This document shows positions 25,246-34,035 of a stretch of 64,000 nt of DNA, piece after piece. The stretch's first letter is position 1, and each line of letters opens with the position of its first letter. The translations under genes were made by a program, and so were the position numbers. The notes under the pieces are model-generated. The model saw only the letters and a list, made by a program, of their open reading frames with translations. It was not told the origin of the DNA and did no database searches. Source of the stretch: Oceanibium sediminis (GTDB taxonomy: Bacteria; Pseudomonadota; Alphaproteobacteria; Rhodobacterales; Rhodobacteraceae); the NCBI RefSeq assembly GCF_003265325.1, contig NZ_QGNX01000002.1, positions 124,001 to 188,000 of the forward strand. Reading direction: 5' to 3'.

Positions 25246-26754
25246 ATGACGAACCAGCCGAACATCCTTGTCCTGATGGTCGACCAACTGAACGGAACGC
25301 TGTTTCCCGATGGTCCCGCGTCGTTTCTGCACACGCCCAACCTGCGCCGCCTGGCGGAACGCTCGGTGCGTTTCACGAACGCCTATACCGCGTCCCCGCT
25401 TTGCGCGCCGGGGCGGGCCAGCTTCATGTCCGGCCTGCTGCCGTCGCGCACGCGGGTCTATGACAACGCGGCCGAGTTCGTCTCCGACATTCCCACCTAT
25501 GCGCATCATCTGCGCCGGGCGGGGTATTACACCTGCCTGTCGGGCAAAATGCATTTCGTCGGCCCCGACCAGCTGCACGGCTTCGAGGAACGCCTGACGA
25601 CCGACGTCTACCCCGCCGATTTCGGATGGACGCCGGACTACCGCGCGCCGCATGAGCGGGTGGACTGGTGGTATCACAACCTCGGCTCGGTCACCGGGGC
25701 GGGCGTGGCGGAAATCACCAACCAGCTTGAATACGATGACGAGGTGGCCACCCTCGCCACCCAAAAGCTCTACCAGCTCAGCCGGGGGGCCGATCCCCGC
25801 CCCTGGGCGCTGACCGTCAGCTTCACCCACCCCCACGACCCCTATGTCGCGCGGCGCAAGTACTGGGATCTCTACCCCGATGCGCCGGGGGTCACGACGC
25901 CCGCGCTGGCGTTCGACGCGCTGGACCCGCATTCGCAGCGCATCCAGGTCGCCAACGATTACAAGAACTTCGACATCACCGCCGATCACGTCACCCGGGC
26001 CCGGCGCGGGTATTTCGCCAACGTCAGCTATATCGACGACAAGATCGGGGAGTTGCTGGACGTGCTGGACGCCACCCGCGCCGCCGATAACACAGTGATC
26101 CTGTTCGTGTCCGACCACGGCGACATGCTGGGCGAGAAGGGCCTGTGGTTCAAGATGAGCTTCCTCGAGGGGGCCGCGCGGGTGCCGCTGATGCTGTCCG
26201 CGCCGGGCCTGTCGCCCGGGCGCGTGACGACGCCGGTCTCCACCCTCGACGTGACGGCGACGTTGGGCGAAATCGCTGGGCTCGACCTCGGGGACATGGC
26301 GCCCTGGACGGAAGGCACATCGCTGTTGCCGGTCGCCGATGGCGCGGCGCGCGGGCCGGTGCCGCTGGAATACGCTGCCGAAGCCTCGGTCAGCCCGATG
26401 ATCGCGCTGATCGACGAGGGCTTCAAGTATACCGCCTGCAAGGCCGATCCCGAGCAGCTGTTCGACCTTGCCGCCGACCCGGCCGAACTGACCAACTTTG
26501 CCCAGGATCCGGCGCAGGCCACCCGGGTGCAGCACTTCCGCACGCTGGCTGGCGCACGCTGGGACCTGGAGCGTTTCGACGCGGACGTGCGGGAAAGCCA
26601 GGCGCGGCGGCTGGTCGTCTATCCGGCGCTGCGCCGTGGCAACTACTACCCCTGGGACCACCAGCCGCTGGCCCGCGCGTCCGAGCGGTTCATGCGCAAT
26701 CACATGGACCTGAACGTGCTGGAGGAAAGCCAGCGCTTCCCGCGCGGGGAATGA
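25246..26754 (+). CDS. betC: Choline sulfatase
   Basis: Hydrolyses choline-O-sulfate to choline and sulfate, supplying the glycine betaine route. The 502-residue product has the type I sulfatase motif CAPGRASFMSG; Cys53 is the residue converted to formylglycine. The N-terminal NILVLMVDQLNG holds metal-binding Asp, and FVSDHGDMLGEKGLW (about residue 286) the others. The C-terminal MRNHMDLNVLEESQRFP is specific to BetC rather than generic sulfatases. No signal peptide, so it acts in the cytoplasm. No betI, betA or betB is adjacent. Confidence 0.93.
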   Translation: MTNQPNILVLMVDQLNGTLFPDGPASFLHTPNLRRLAERSVRFTNAYTASPLCAPGRASFMSGLLPSRTRVYDNAAEFVSDIPTYAHHLRRAGYYTCLSGKMHFVGPDQLHGFEERLTTDVYPADFGWTPDYRAPHERVDWWYHNLGSVTGAGVAEITNQLEYDDEVATLATQKLYQLSRGADPRPWALTVSFTHPHDPYVARRKYWDLYPDAPGVTTPALAFDALDPHSQRIQVANDYKNFDITADHVTRARRGYFANVSYIDDKIGELLDVLDATRAADNTVILFVSDHGDMLGEKGLWFKMSFLEGAARVPLMLSAPGLSPGRVTTPVSTLDVTATLGEIAGLDLGDMAPWTEGTSLLPVADGAARGPVPLEYAAEASVSPMIALIDEGFKYTACKADPEQLFDLAADPAELTNFAQDPAQATRVQHFRTLAGARWDLERFDADVRESQARRLVVYPALRRGNYYPWDHQPLARASERFMRNHMDLNVLEESQRFPRGE

Positions 26755-26758
26755 TCGC

Positions 26759-27583
26759 TCAGCCCTGAAGCGCACGCCCGTCCGGGCCCATCACGCCCGG
26801 CTTCGGGTCAGCGTGCAGTGTGACGACGTTCCCGCCGGAGGTGCTCGGGTACAGGCGGCGCACCAGCGGGTCATGCCCCGGCACGATATGCGAGGGGGTG
26901 CCGCCAAGCGCCAGCAAGCGCTTGAAGCCGCTCAGCATATCGTCGAGATCGACCACGATAGGGAACGGCTTTCCGGTCAGGAAATTCTCATAATAATGGC
27001 TCGCGTCCGAGGCCAGGACGACCCAGCCGCGCCGGGTACGGACGCGCACCGCCTGAAGCCCCCGCGAATGGCCGCCGATCAGGTGAACCTCGACCCCCGG
27101 CGCGATTTCCGTTGAGCCGGACACGAAGCTGACCCGCCCCGCGAACAGCGCGCGCACCATGTCGCAGATATGTTCGCCCGTGAACGGCATCCTCAGCACG
27201 TCGTGGCACATGCAGGGGCCCGTGGCATAGGCCATCTCGGCTTCCTGCACGACCAGCCCGGCACCCGGAAAGGCCGCCAGCGCCCCGGCGTGATCGTAGT
27301 GGAGATGCGTCAGCACGACGGTTTCGATGCTTTCCGGGGCAATCCCGTGATCCGCCAGCATCCTTTCGGGCGGCGTCTCGATCGGGCGGTCGCGGCGCTG
27401 GCCCTCGGAGCGGTCGTAGCCGGTATCGACCAGGATCCGCCGCCCCTCGGATTCGAGCAGCCAGATGTAGTAATCCATGTCATGGGGCGCGGCGTGGTCG
27501 TCGTCGAAGAGGAAACTGTCGCGCCGCGTGCGCTGGTTCCGCTCGGCGTACTTGAAGGCCGTGATGTTCCAGGTATCGCTCAT
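26759..27583 (-). CDS. Metallo-beta-lactamase-fold lactonase (N-acyl homoserine lactonase family)
   Basis: A 274-residue zinc hydrolase. HLHYDH at residues 93-98 gives the HxHxDH metal motif, and IGGHSRGLQAV (His about 171) and VLASDASHYYENF (Asp about 191) give the rest of the dinuclear site as in AiiA-type enzymes. Family members open lactone rings, some of quorum-sensing signals. Here it is the last of four overlapping genes with a sugar-type dehydrogenase and a decarboxylating dehydrogenase, so a sugar-lactone substrate is as likely as an acyl-homoserine lactone. Overlap with gntR is 4 bp. Confidence 0.85.
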   Translation of the reverse strand: MSDTWNITAFKYAERNQRTRRDSFLFDDDHAAPHDMDYYIWLLESEGRRILVDTGYDRSEGQRRDRPIETPPERMLADHGIAPESIETVVLTHLHYDHAGALAAFPGAGLVVQEAEMAYATGPCMCHDVLRMPFTGEHICDMVRALFAGRVSFVSGSTEIAPGVEVHLIGGHSRGLQAVRVRTRRGWVVLASDASHYYENFLTGKPFPIVVDLDDMLSGFKRLLALGGTPSHIVPGHDPLVRRLYPSTSGGNVVTLHADPKPGVMGPDGRALQG

Positions 27584-28242
27584 AACCCATCCTCCCCATG
27601 TGGCCCGAGCAGGCGGACCAGCGCCTTGCCCGCCGCGCGACGGTGGCGGCGGTGCAGCGCCTCGGCGGCGTCCGCCTCACCGTTCGCGATATGCGCCACC
27701 AGCCTGCGATGATCGAGGTTCGACGCCGCAAGATCGCGCCGCGCCGAAAGGGTCGCCATCCGGGCCCGGTGCACCTGATCCCACAGCGTCGCGATGATCC
27801 GGTCAAGGCGCGGGTTGCCCGCCAGCCCGATCAGGGCCGCGTGGAACGCCCGATCCGCGACCGCCCAGGCGGCCAGGTCGCCGCGCGCGAGGCAGGCGTC
27901 CATCTGCTCCACCGGGGCGATCAGCTGCTCCAGCTCTTCGGCGCTGAGGGCGCGTTCCGCCAGCATCCGCGCCGCGAAGGGTTCCAGCGCGGTCAGGATG
28001 TCATAGACATCCGCCATATCCTCGGCCGAGATCGGGCGGACGAGGATCCCGAGCCTCGGGCGGATCGTGACAAAGCCCTCGGCCTCCAGCCTGAGCGCCG
28101 CCTCGCGCAGGGGGGTGCGGCTGACGCCCAGCTCCTCGGCCAGGGATTGCTCCAGGTAGGACTGGCCCGCGCGCAGGCGGTTGTCCATCACCCGCGCCTT
28201 CAGCTCGGCATAGGCCCATTGAGTGCGCGTGGGCCCGCTCAT
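27580..28242 (-). CDS. GntR-family transcriptional regulator (FCD type)
   Basis: A 220-residue repressor-type regulator. The N-terminal winged helix-turn-helix includes SLAEELGVSRTPLREAALRLEAEGFV (residues about 32-57), and the C-terminal all-helical FCD ligand-binding domain covers residues about 75-205, with AVADRAFHAALIGLAGNPRLDRI and a metal/carboxylate-binding His region. It lies inside the catabolic operon, overlapping both neighbours by 4 bp. The perfect palindrome at 30368-30381 upstream of the operon is its probable operator (inference). Confidence 0.9.
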   Translation of the reverse strand: MSGPTRTQWAYAELKARVMDNRLRAGQSYLEQSLAEELGVSRTPLREAALRLEAEGFVTIRPRLGILVRPISAEDMADVYDILTALEPFAARMLAERALSAEELEQLIAPVEQMDACLARGDLAAWAVADRAFHAALIGLAGNPRLDRIIATLWDQVHRARMATLSARRDLAASNLDHRRLVAHIANGEADAAEALHRRHRRAAGKALVRLLGPHGEDGL

Positions 28243-29261
28243 GCCAGCACCTGCTTCGCACCGCTTTCGGCCGAGGCATAGAGCGCCGCCTCCACCTCCA
28301 GGTTGGCGATATAGTCCTCGGCCAGGGTTTCCAGCGGGCGCTGACCGGCCAGCCCGTCGATGACGTGGCGCTGAAAGTTTTCGACGCAGTTGCCGCCGAA
28401 ATCGCGGTCCTGCCAATGGTAGCTATGCGCGCGCCAGTCCTGCGCTCCCCGCGGCCGCAGCCTGATGGCCCCGTCGCCGGTCAGGCGCAGCTCGCCCTCT
28501 GAGCCCTCCAGCTGGAACTCGCCCATGGTCAGGCGGTGGTTTTGCGCCGCGTGATCCAGCGTGCGGTCCCCGTCGAAAATGGCGCGGCTGCCCGCATCGT
28601 AGTCGAAGATCGCGATGCCGCTGTCCTCGCCCGCGATCACGGGGTTCATGGTCCTGAGGTCCGCGTAGACGGCGCGCGGCGGGCCGAACAGGAAGCGGAA
28701 GGTGTCGATGAAATGGATGCCGGTTTCGCGGATCAGAAACCGCGGCATCTGCCGGAAATAGGGCTGGCGGGACAGGTAGGCGTCCAGCCCCGCGCCATCG
28801 CCGGGCCGCAGGCTGAAGCGCGCCTGTACCAGGTGACCGAGTGTCCCTTGTGTCAGCAGGTTGCGGATCTCCCGGTACCAGGGTTGGAAGCGGAAATTTT
28901 CGTGGACGATCAGCGGAGTATCCAGGCTCAAGGAAAGGTCCCGTAGACGCTTGGCAGTGTCGAGGTCCGAGCCGAACGGTTTCTGGCAGATCACCGGCAG
29001 ATTGGCGTTCAGGCACAGGGTGACCAGGCTTTCATGGGTCGCGGGCGGCGTCGCGATGTCGATCAGGTCCGCCGTATCGCTGCCGAGCAACGCGCCCAGG
29101 TCCGCGTAGCCGCGCGCGCCCGGGGCCGCCTTCAAGGCCGCCGCGCGCCTTTCGGCGTCAGGCTCGACGATGGCGACCAGCTCGGCCCCCGCGATCCGCT
29201 GCCAGGCCGCGATCTGGAACCCCGCGAAATACCCCGCGCCAACGACGGCAACCCGCCTCAT
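28239..29261 (-). CDS. Gfo/Idh/MocA-family oxidoreductase
   Basis: A 340-residue NAD(P)-dependent dehydrogenase. The Rossmann motif is VAVVGAGYFAGFQIAAW (residues 4-20); LPVICQKPFGSDLDTAKRL carries the catalytic Lys in the EKP-type position; the C-terminal beta-sheet domain includes RETGIHFIDTFRFLFG with the catalytic His. Members act on sugars, inositols and sugar acids. Its product could be the lactone hydrolysed by the adjacent lactonase (inference). Overlaps of 4 bp on both sides show tight coupling. Confidence 0.88.
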   Translation of the reverse strand: MRRVAVVGAGYFAGFQIAAWQRIAGAELVAIVEPDAERRAAALKAAPGARGYADLGALLGSDTADLIDIATPPATHESLVTLCLNANLPVICQKPFGSDLDTAKRLRDLSLSLDTPLIVHENFRFQPWYREIRNLLTQGTLGHLVQARFSLRPGDGAGLDAYLSRQPYFRQMPRFLIRETGIHFIDTFRFLFGPPRAVYADLRTMNPVIAGEDSGIAIFDYDAGSRAIFDGDRTLDHAAQNHRLTMGEFQLEGSEGELRLTGDGAIRLRPRGAQDWRAHSYHWQDRDFGGNCVENFQRHVIDGLAGQRPLETLAEDYIANLEVEAALYASAESGAKQVLA

Positions 29262-30340
29262 GGCTGGCCGAGCGCGGCGATCACCGCATCCGCGCAGACC
29301 TCGGTGCTGGCGGTTCCGCCAAGGTCGCCCGTCAGGTCGCGCTGTTCCGCCAGCAGCCGGCCCACCGCCCCCTCGATATCCGAGGCCGCGAGTGCGAGCA
29401 CGGGCATATCCTTCTCACCCGCCAGCCAGTCCAGCATCATCGCCCCCGACAGGATCATCGCCAGGGGATTGGCCACGCCCTGCCCCGCGATATCCGGCGC
29501 GGAGCCGTGGCAGGGCTGGAACACCGCCGCATCGTCCCCGATATCCGCCGACGGCGCTAGCCCGAGAGACCCGAGCAGCCCGGCACCGAGGTCCGAGAGG
29601 ATGTCGCCGAACATGTTTTCGGTCACCAGCACATCGAAGTCCCAGGGCCGCTGGACCATCCACATCGCCATCGCATCCACGTAGGCGGTGTCCGTGGCAA
29701 GGCCGGGAAAGGCTTTCGCGCGCGCCTCGAAAATCTCGCGAAAGAACCAGAAGGCTCGGAACACGTTCGCCTTGTCCACGCAGGTGACGCGGCCAGGGCG
29801 GCCTTTCTGCGCGGCCCGCCGCTCGGCCAGGCGAAAGGTGAAGTCGAACAGCTTTTCCGAGGTCTTTCGCGTGATCCGCAGCAGCTCGGTCGCGTCATCC
29901 TCGGTGACGATGCCCTCGTTCATATGCGCGAACAGCCCTTCGGTGCTTTCGCGCACCAGCACGAAGTCGATCTCGCCCGCGCGAGGGCTGGCCAGGGGCG
30001 TCGGCGCACCGGGAAAGACGCGTACCGGGCGCACGCCCGCGTAAAGGCCAAGCCGGAAGCGCAGCTCGATCTGGGGCGTGATCTCGGTCCCGTCGGGCTT
30101 GCGGATCGCCGGCAGGCCCATGGCCGACAGCAGGATCGCATCCGCCGCCCGCGCCGCCGCGACGGATGCCTCGGGCAGCGCCTCGCCCGTCTTCTGATAG
30201 TGCCCCGCGCCCGCCGGGTGGCTTGCATAGGACAACGGCTCCGCCCCGCGGGCGGCCAGCGCGGCGTCAAGGACGCGCAGCGTCGGGGCCATGATCTCGG
30301 GGCCGATGCCGTCCCCCTCGAATACGCAGATGTTCAGCAT
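29258..30340 (-). CDS. Isocitrate/isopropylmalate dehydrogenase-family enzyme (tartrate dehydrogenase-like)
   Basis: A 360-residue beta-decarboxylating dehydrogenase, first gene of the operon. It starts MLNICVFEGDGIGPEIMAPT, with the family GDGIGPE motif. VLVRESTEGLFAHMNEG marks the substrate-binding loop, CVDKANVFRAFWFFREIF the catalytic Lys region, and FGDILSDLGAGLLGSLGLAPS the metal-binding Asp region. It oxidises and decarboxylates a 2-hydroxyacid such as tartrate, malate or a 3-alkylmalate. It is not LeuB or Icd by context. Confidence 0.87.
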   Translation of the reverse strand: MLNICVFEGDGIGPEIMAPTLRVLDAALAARGAEPLSYASHPAGAGHYQKTGEALPEASVAAARAADAILLSAMGLPAIRKPDGTEITPQIELRFRLGLYAGVRPVRVFPGAPTPLASPRAGEIDFVLVRESTEGLFAHMNEGIVTEDDATELLRITRKTSEKLFDFTFRLAERRAAQKGRPGRVTCVDKANVFRAFWFFREIFEARAKAFPGLATDTAYVDAMAMWMVQRPWDFDVLVTENMFGDILSDLGAGLLGSLGLAPSADIGDDAAVFQPCHGSAPDIAGQGVANPLAMILSGAMMLDWLAGEKDMPVLALAASDIEGAVGRLLAEQRDLTGDLGGTASTEVCADAVIAALGQP

Positions 30341-30367
30341 TGGTGCGGCCCCTGTTGACTTCCGGCA

Positions 30368-30381
30368 TAACGTATACGTTA
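30368..30381. promoter_or_regulatory. Perfect 14-bp palindrome in the divergent promoter (likely GntR operator)
   Basis: TAACGTATACGTTA is its own reverse complement. It lies 27 bp before the dehydrogenase start (minus) and 37 bp before the ABM-fold gene start (plus), so one site could control both. The GTATAC centre resembles sites of FCD-type GntR regulators such as those with TTGTATACAA-like operators. The regulator gene is in the operon. Confidence 0.7.
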
Positions 30382-30418
30382 ATTCGGGATGGCTTCAAGT
30401 CATTGGAGGATGGGACCG

Positions 30419-30709
30419 ATGTATGCTGTCATCGTCGATTGGATCGTGGCGGAAGCCGATGCGGCAAGCTTCGCGGACCTGGTCGAGGCGCAGGCCCGAA
30501 ACTCATTGCGCTACGAGCCGGGCTGCCAGGTCTTCGACGTCTGCCAGGACCCGGAGGCGCCGGGGCATTTCATTCTGTACGAATTGTACGACGACAAGGC
30601 GGCTTTCACCGAGCATCTGGACAGCGCACATTTCAAGGCGTTCGACGAGGAGGTTGAGCCACTCACCCGCTCCAAGAGCGTTCAGACGATGGTGCGCATC
30701 GTCTACTGA
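30419..30709 (+). CDS. ABM-fold protein (putative quinol monooxygenase, LsrG/YgiN-like)
   Basis: A 96-residue antibiotic-biosynthesis-monooxygenase-fold protein. ATG 30419 has GGAGG about 10 bp upstream. MYAVIVDWIVAEADAASFADLVEAQARNS and PGCQVFDVCQDPEAPGHFILYELYDDKAAFTEHLDSAHF match the ABM dimer fold. Such enzymes oxidise quinols or isomerise small dicarbonyls (LsrG). It shares the palindrome with the dehydrogenase operon, so it is likely co-regulated. Confidence 0.85.
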   Translation: MYAVIVDWIVAEADAASFADLVEAQARNSLRYEPGCQVFDVCQDPEAPGHFILYELYDDKAAFTEHLDSAHFKAFDEEVEPLTRSKSVQTMVRIVY

Positions 30710-30719
30710 AAACGGCCGG

Positions 30720-31478
30720 CTAGACCGCCTTTTCGACTGGGTGCCCGCTCAGCGCGCGGCCGAACGCCTCGAACAATGGGCGCGAGACGGGGTCCTGGTC
30801 GGCGTTCCATTCCGGGTGCCACTGCACGGCCATCGCGAAGCCGCGCGCCCCCTCGATATGGATCGCCTCGGGGGTGCCGTCGGGCGCGTGGCCCTCGATG
30901 ATCACCCGCGCGCCGGGTTCCTCGATCCCCTGCCCGTGCAGCGTGTTGACCAGCACCTCCTCCGCCCCGAAGACCCGCGCGAAACGCCCGCCGGGGGTCA
31001 GGTGCACCTTGTGGCGAAGCGCGAACTTTTCCTCCAGCGTACCATCGGGGGGCATGCGGTGGTTCATCCGCCCCGGAAGGTCGCGGATCTCGGGGTGCAG
31101 GGTGCCGCCGAAGGCGACGTTCACTTCCTGGAAGCCCCGGCAGATGCCCAGCAGCGGCGTGCCACGCTCGACGCAGGCGCGGATCAGGGGCAGCACCAGG
31201 TTGTCCCGGTCCAGATCGAAGGTGCCATGCGCCTCCGTCGGTTCGTGACCGTAAAGCGAGGGGTGGACGTTCGGGCGCCCGCCGGTCAGCAGCACCCCGT
31301 CCACCGCGTCCAGAAGATCGGCGATATCGACGATTTCGGGCATGGCGGGGATCATCAGCGGCAAGGCCCCGGTCACACGGCCCACCGCTTCCAGGTTGGA
31401 CCGGCCCACCGCCTGCGCGGGGTATTCGTCGTTCACCATGTGATGATTGCCGATGATGCCAACGACAGGCCGCGCCAT
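30720..31478 (-). CDS. Gamma-glutamyl-gamma-aminobutyrate hydrolase family protein (peptidase C26)
   Basis: A 252-residue class I glutamine amidotransferase-like hydrolase. GTPLLGICRGFQEVNVAFGG has the nucleophile Cys (about residue 111), and FAMAVQWHPEWNADQDP has the catalytic His and Glu. The PuuD enzyme of this family cleaves gamma-glutamyl-GABA in putrescine breakdown; no other put or puu gene is here. ATG 31478 has AAAGGAG upstream. It stands alone downstream of glcB. Confidence 0.85.
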   Translation of the reverse strand: MARPVVGIIGNHHMVNDEYPAQAVGRSNLEAVGRVTGALPLMIPAMPEIVDIADLLDAVDGVLLTGGRPNVHPSLYGHEPTEAHGTFDLDRDNLVLPLIRACVERGTPLLGICRGFQEVNVAFGGTLHPEIRDLPGRMNHRMPPDGTLEEKFALRHKVHLTPGGRFARVFGAEEVLVNTLHGQGIEEPGARVIIEGHAPDGTPEAIHIEGARGFAMAVQWHPEWNADQDPVSRPLFEAFGRALSGHPVEKAV

Positions 31479-31569
31479 GGGGACTCCTTTATCGCTCGGG
31501 TCGGGTTTCCCTTGAAGTAACCTTTTCGGAGGCGAAGAAAAAGCCCCGAGCGCGCGCGGACATGCAAAC

Positions 31570-31592
31570 ACCCGCCGGTGGTCCCGGCGGGT
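31570..31592 (-). terminator. Hairpin after glcB
   Basis: A 9-bp perfect stem, ACCCGCCGG / CCGGCGGGT, with a 5-nt loop, followed on the minus strand by GTTTGCATG. It is 55 bp after the glcB stop and probably terminates it before the C26 gene. Confidence 0.65.
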
Positions 31593-31646
31593 GCGTGTTT
31601 CGCTGTTCAAGGGGCAGCCGTCGCCGGGCGGGCCGGCGGGCCGTCC

Positions 31647-33794
31647 TCAGGCGGCCTTCAGCTTCAGGCGATAGGCGTGCAGCAGCGGCTCGGTATAGCC
31701 CGAGGGCTGCTCCGCTCCCTTCAGCACCAGGTCCAGCGCGGCGTTGAAGGCAAAACCGTCATAGCCCGGGGCCATCGGGGTGTAGGCCGGATCGCCCGCG
31801 TTCTGCCCGTCGACCACCTTCGCCATGCGCTGCATGACGGCGACGACCTCGTCTTTGCTGACGACACCATGATACAGCCAGTTCGCCATGTGCTGGGCAC
31901 TGATCCGGCAGGTGGCGCGGTCTTCCATCAGGCCGACGTCATGGATGTCGGGCACCTTGGAACAGCCTATCCCCTGGTCGACCCAGCGCACCACGTAGCC
32001 GAGGATGCCTTGGGCGTTGTTTTCCAGTTCCGCCGTCACGTCCTCGGGCGCCCAGTTGGTGCCCGGTGCAGTGGGGATCGTCAGCAGGTCGGACAGCTTC
32101 GCGCGCTTGCCGCCCGCCGCGATTTCCTTCTGACGCTCCAGCACGTTCACCTTGTGGTAATGCGTCGCGTGCAGCGTGGCAGCGGTCGGGCTGGGCACCC
32201 AGGCGCAGGTGGCGCCCGCCTCGGGGTGGCCGATCTTGGCCTCCAGCATTTCCGCCATGCGATCCGGGATCGCCCACATGCCCTTGCCGATCTGCGCGCG
32301 GCCCGACAACCCGCAGGCCAGGCCCACGTCCACGTTGTTGTCCTCGTAGGCCGAGATCCAGGGCTGGGACTTCATCTCTCCCTTGCGGACCATCGGGCCG
32401 GCCGCCATGGAGGTGTGGATCTCGTCCCCGGTGCGATCAAGGAAGCCGGTGTTGATGAACACGACCCGGTGCTTCGCGGCGCGGATGCATTCCTTGAGGT
32501 TCACCGTGGTCCGGCGTTCCTCGTCCATTATGCCGATCTTGACGGTGTTCGCGGGCAGGCCCAGCGCGGCTTCGACGCGGGTGAAGATCTCGTCCGCGAA
32601 GGCGACCTCTTCGGGGCCGTGCATCTTGGGCTTCACGACATAGACCGATCCTTCGGTCGAGTTGCGCGGGCCGCCGGACTTCTTCAGGTCATGCATCGCG
32701 CAGAGCACGGTGCACATGGCGTCTAGCAGCCCTTCCGGCACCTCGGCGCCATCGGCGGTCAGGATGGCGGGCGTGGTCATCAGGTGGCCCACGTTGCGCA
32801 CCAGCATCAGGCTGCGGCCCTTGACGGTACGGGTCGCACCATCGGGCGCGATGAAGTCGTAATCCGGGTTCAGGCGGCGGGTGATGGTGCGCTCGCCCTT
32901 CTGCACCTCTTCGGTCAGGTCGCCCTTCATCAGGCCCAGCCAGTTGGCATAGGCCAGTGCCTTGTCCGGCCCGTCCACGGCGGCGACGGAATCCTCGCAA
33001 TCCATGATCGCGGAAATCGCCGCCTCAACGCGGACCGCGGCGATGTTGGCCGGATCGTCCTTGCCGATCATGTCGCCCGCGTCGATCACCACCTCGATCT
33101 TCAGCCCGTTGTTGCCGAGCAGGATGCGCGTCGTCCCGTCCCGCTCTGCATGGCCGAGGTACTGGTCGGGGTTCGCCAGCCCCGTCGCCGCGCCATCCAC
33201 GGTCAGCGCCAGCGTCGCGCCGACGCCGATATCGCTCACATCGGCCCAGCTGCCGTTGGCCAGCGGCACCGCCTCGTCAAGGAAGCCCTTCGCCCAGGCG
33301 ATCACGCGCGCGCCACGCTTGGCGTCGTAGCCACGCCCCTCGGGCAGGTCGCCCAGCGCGTCGGTGCCATAGAGCGCGTCGTAAAGGTTGCCCCAGCGCG
33401 CGTTCGCCGCGTTCAGCGCGTAGCGCGCGTTCATCACCGGTACGACCAGCTGCGGGCCGGGGGTGCTGCTGATCTCGGGATCGACGCCGGAGGTCTCGAT
33501 CTGGAAATCCGGGCCCTCGGGCAGCAGGTAGCCGATGTCGCGCAGGAACGCCTCGTAGGCCTGCGCATCGTGGGGCTGGCCCTGATGCTCCTTGTGCCAG
33601 GCGTCGATCCGGGCCTGAAGCTCTTCGCGTTTCGCAAGCAGGGCCGCGTTCTTGGGGCTCAGGTCGCCCAGCAGCGAGGCGAGCGCGCCCCAGAAGCTTT
33701 CGGGGGCAACGCCCGAACCCGGCAGGGCGTCTTCCTCGAGAAAGCTGGCCAGCGTGGCCTCTACCTGCAGTCCTTCACGCGTTACCCGTGCCAT
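31647..33794 (-). CDS. glcB: Malate synthase G
   Basis: Condenses glyoxylate and acetyl-CoA to malate in the glyoxylate or glycolate route. The 715-residue length matches the large monomeric G form (about 723 in E. coli). [28 protein letters not shown] is a usual N-terminus. [51 protein letters not shown] and [22 protein letters not shown] are conserved active-site segments. AGGAGG lies upstream of ATG 33794. A 10-bp palindrome ATGTGCACAT sits at 33828-33837 in its promoter region. Confidence 0.95.
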   Translation of the reverse strand: MARVTREGLQVEATLASFLEEDALPGSGVAPESFWGALASLLGDLSPKNAALLAKREELQARIDAWHKEHQGQPHDAQAYEAFLRDIGYLLPEGPDFQIETSGVDPEISSTPGPQLVVPVMNARYALNAANARWGNLYDALYGTDALGDLPEGRGYDAKRGARVIAWAKGFLDEAVPLANGSWADVSDIGVGATLALTVDGAATGLANPDQYLGHAERDGTTRILLGNNGLKIEVVIDAGDMIGKDDPANIAAVRVEAAISAIMDCEDSVAAVDGPDKALAYANWLGLMKGDLTEEVQKGERTITRRLNPDYDFIAPDGATRTVKGRSLMLVRNVGHLMTTPAILTADGAEVPEGLLDAMCTVLCAMHDLKKSGGPRNSTEGSVYVVKPKMHGPEEVAFADEIFTRVEAALGLPANTVKIGIMDEERRTTVNLKECIRAAKHRVVFINTGFLDRTGDEIHTSMAAGPMVRKGEMKSQPWISAYEDNNVDVGLACGLSGRAQIGKGMWAIPDRMAEMLEAKIGHPEAGATCAWVPSPTAATLHATHYHKVNVLERQKEIAAGGKRAKLSDLLTIPTAPGTNWAPEDVTAELENNAQGILGYVVRWVDQGIGCSKVPDIHDVGLMEDRATCRISAQHMANWLYHGVVSKDEVVAVMQRMAKVVDGQNAGDPAYTPMAPGYDGFAFNAALDLVLKGAEQPSGYTEPLLHAYRLKLKAA

Positions 33795-33827
33795 GATGGC
33801 GTCCTCCTCTTTTTTGTATGTATGCAA

Positions 33828-33837
33828 ATGTGCACAT
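33828..33837. promoter_or_regulatory. 10-bp palindrome upstream of glcB
   Basis: ATGTGCACAT is a perfect palindrome 34 bp upstream of glcB, in the one AT-rich part of the 241-bp glcB/pepN divergent region. It could bind a regulator of glyoxylate metabolism. The rest of that region shows no other clear signal. Confidence 0.3.
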
Positions 33838-34035
33838 AGGCATTTCCGGACAAGCTTCTAGGCTGCGAAAAGGCGGGCATCAAGGGCATTGGCCGCGGAC
33901 AGGAGCCGATTCCTGCCCGATCCGACGCGCCAGGGGCACGCCCGCGGCCCTGCTCCAGGGCCACCGGGGCTGCAAGCCTTCCCCCGGCAGGGGAAAGCCG
34001 CTAGCAACGAAGGGAACGGCTTTGAAGGACATTCC

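Noticed and set aside
26759-27583. Dedicated quorum-quenching enzyme
   Set aside because: The fold fits, but the operon context is metabolic and no luxI/luxR gene is nearby; kept only as a possibility.
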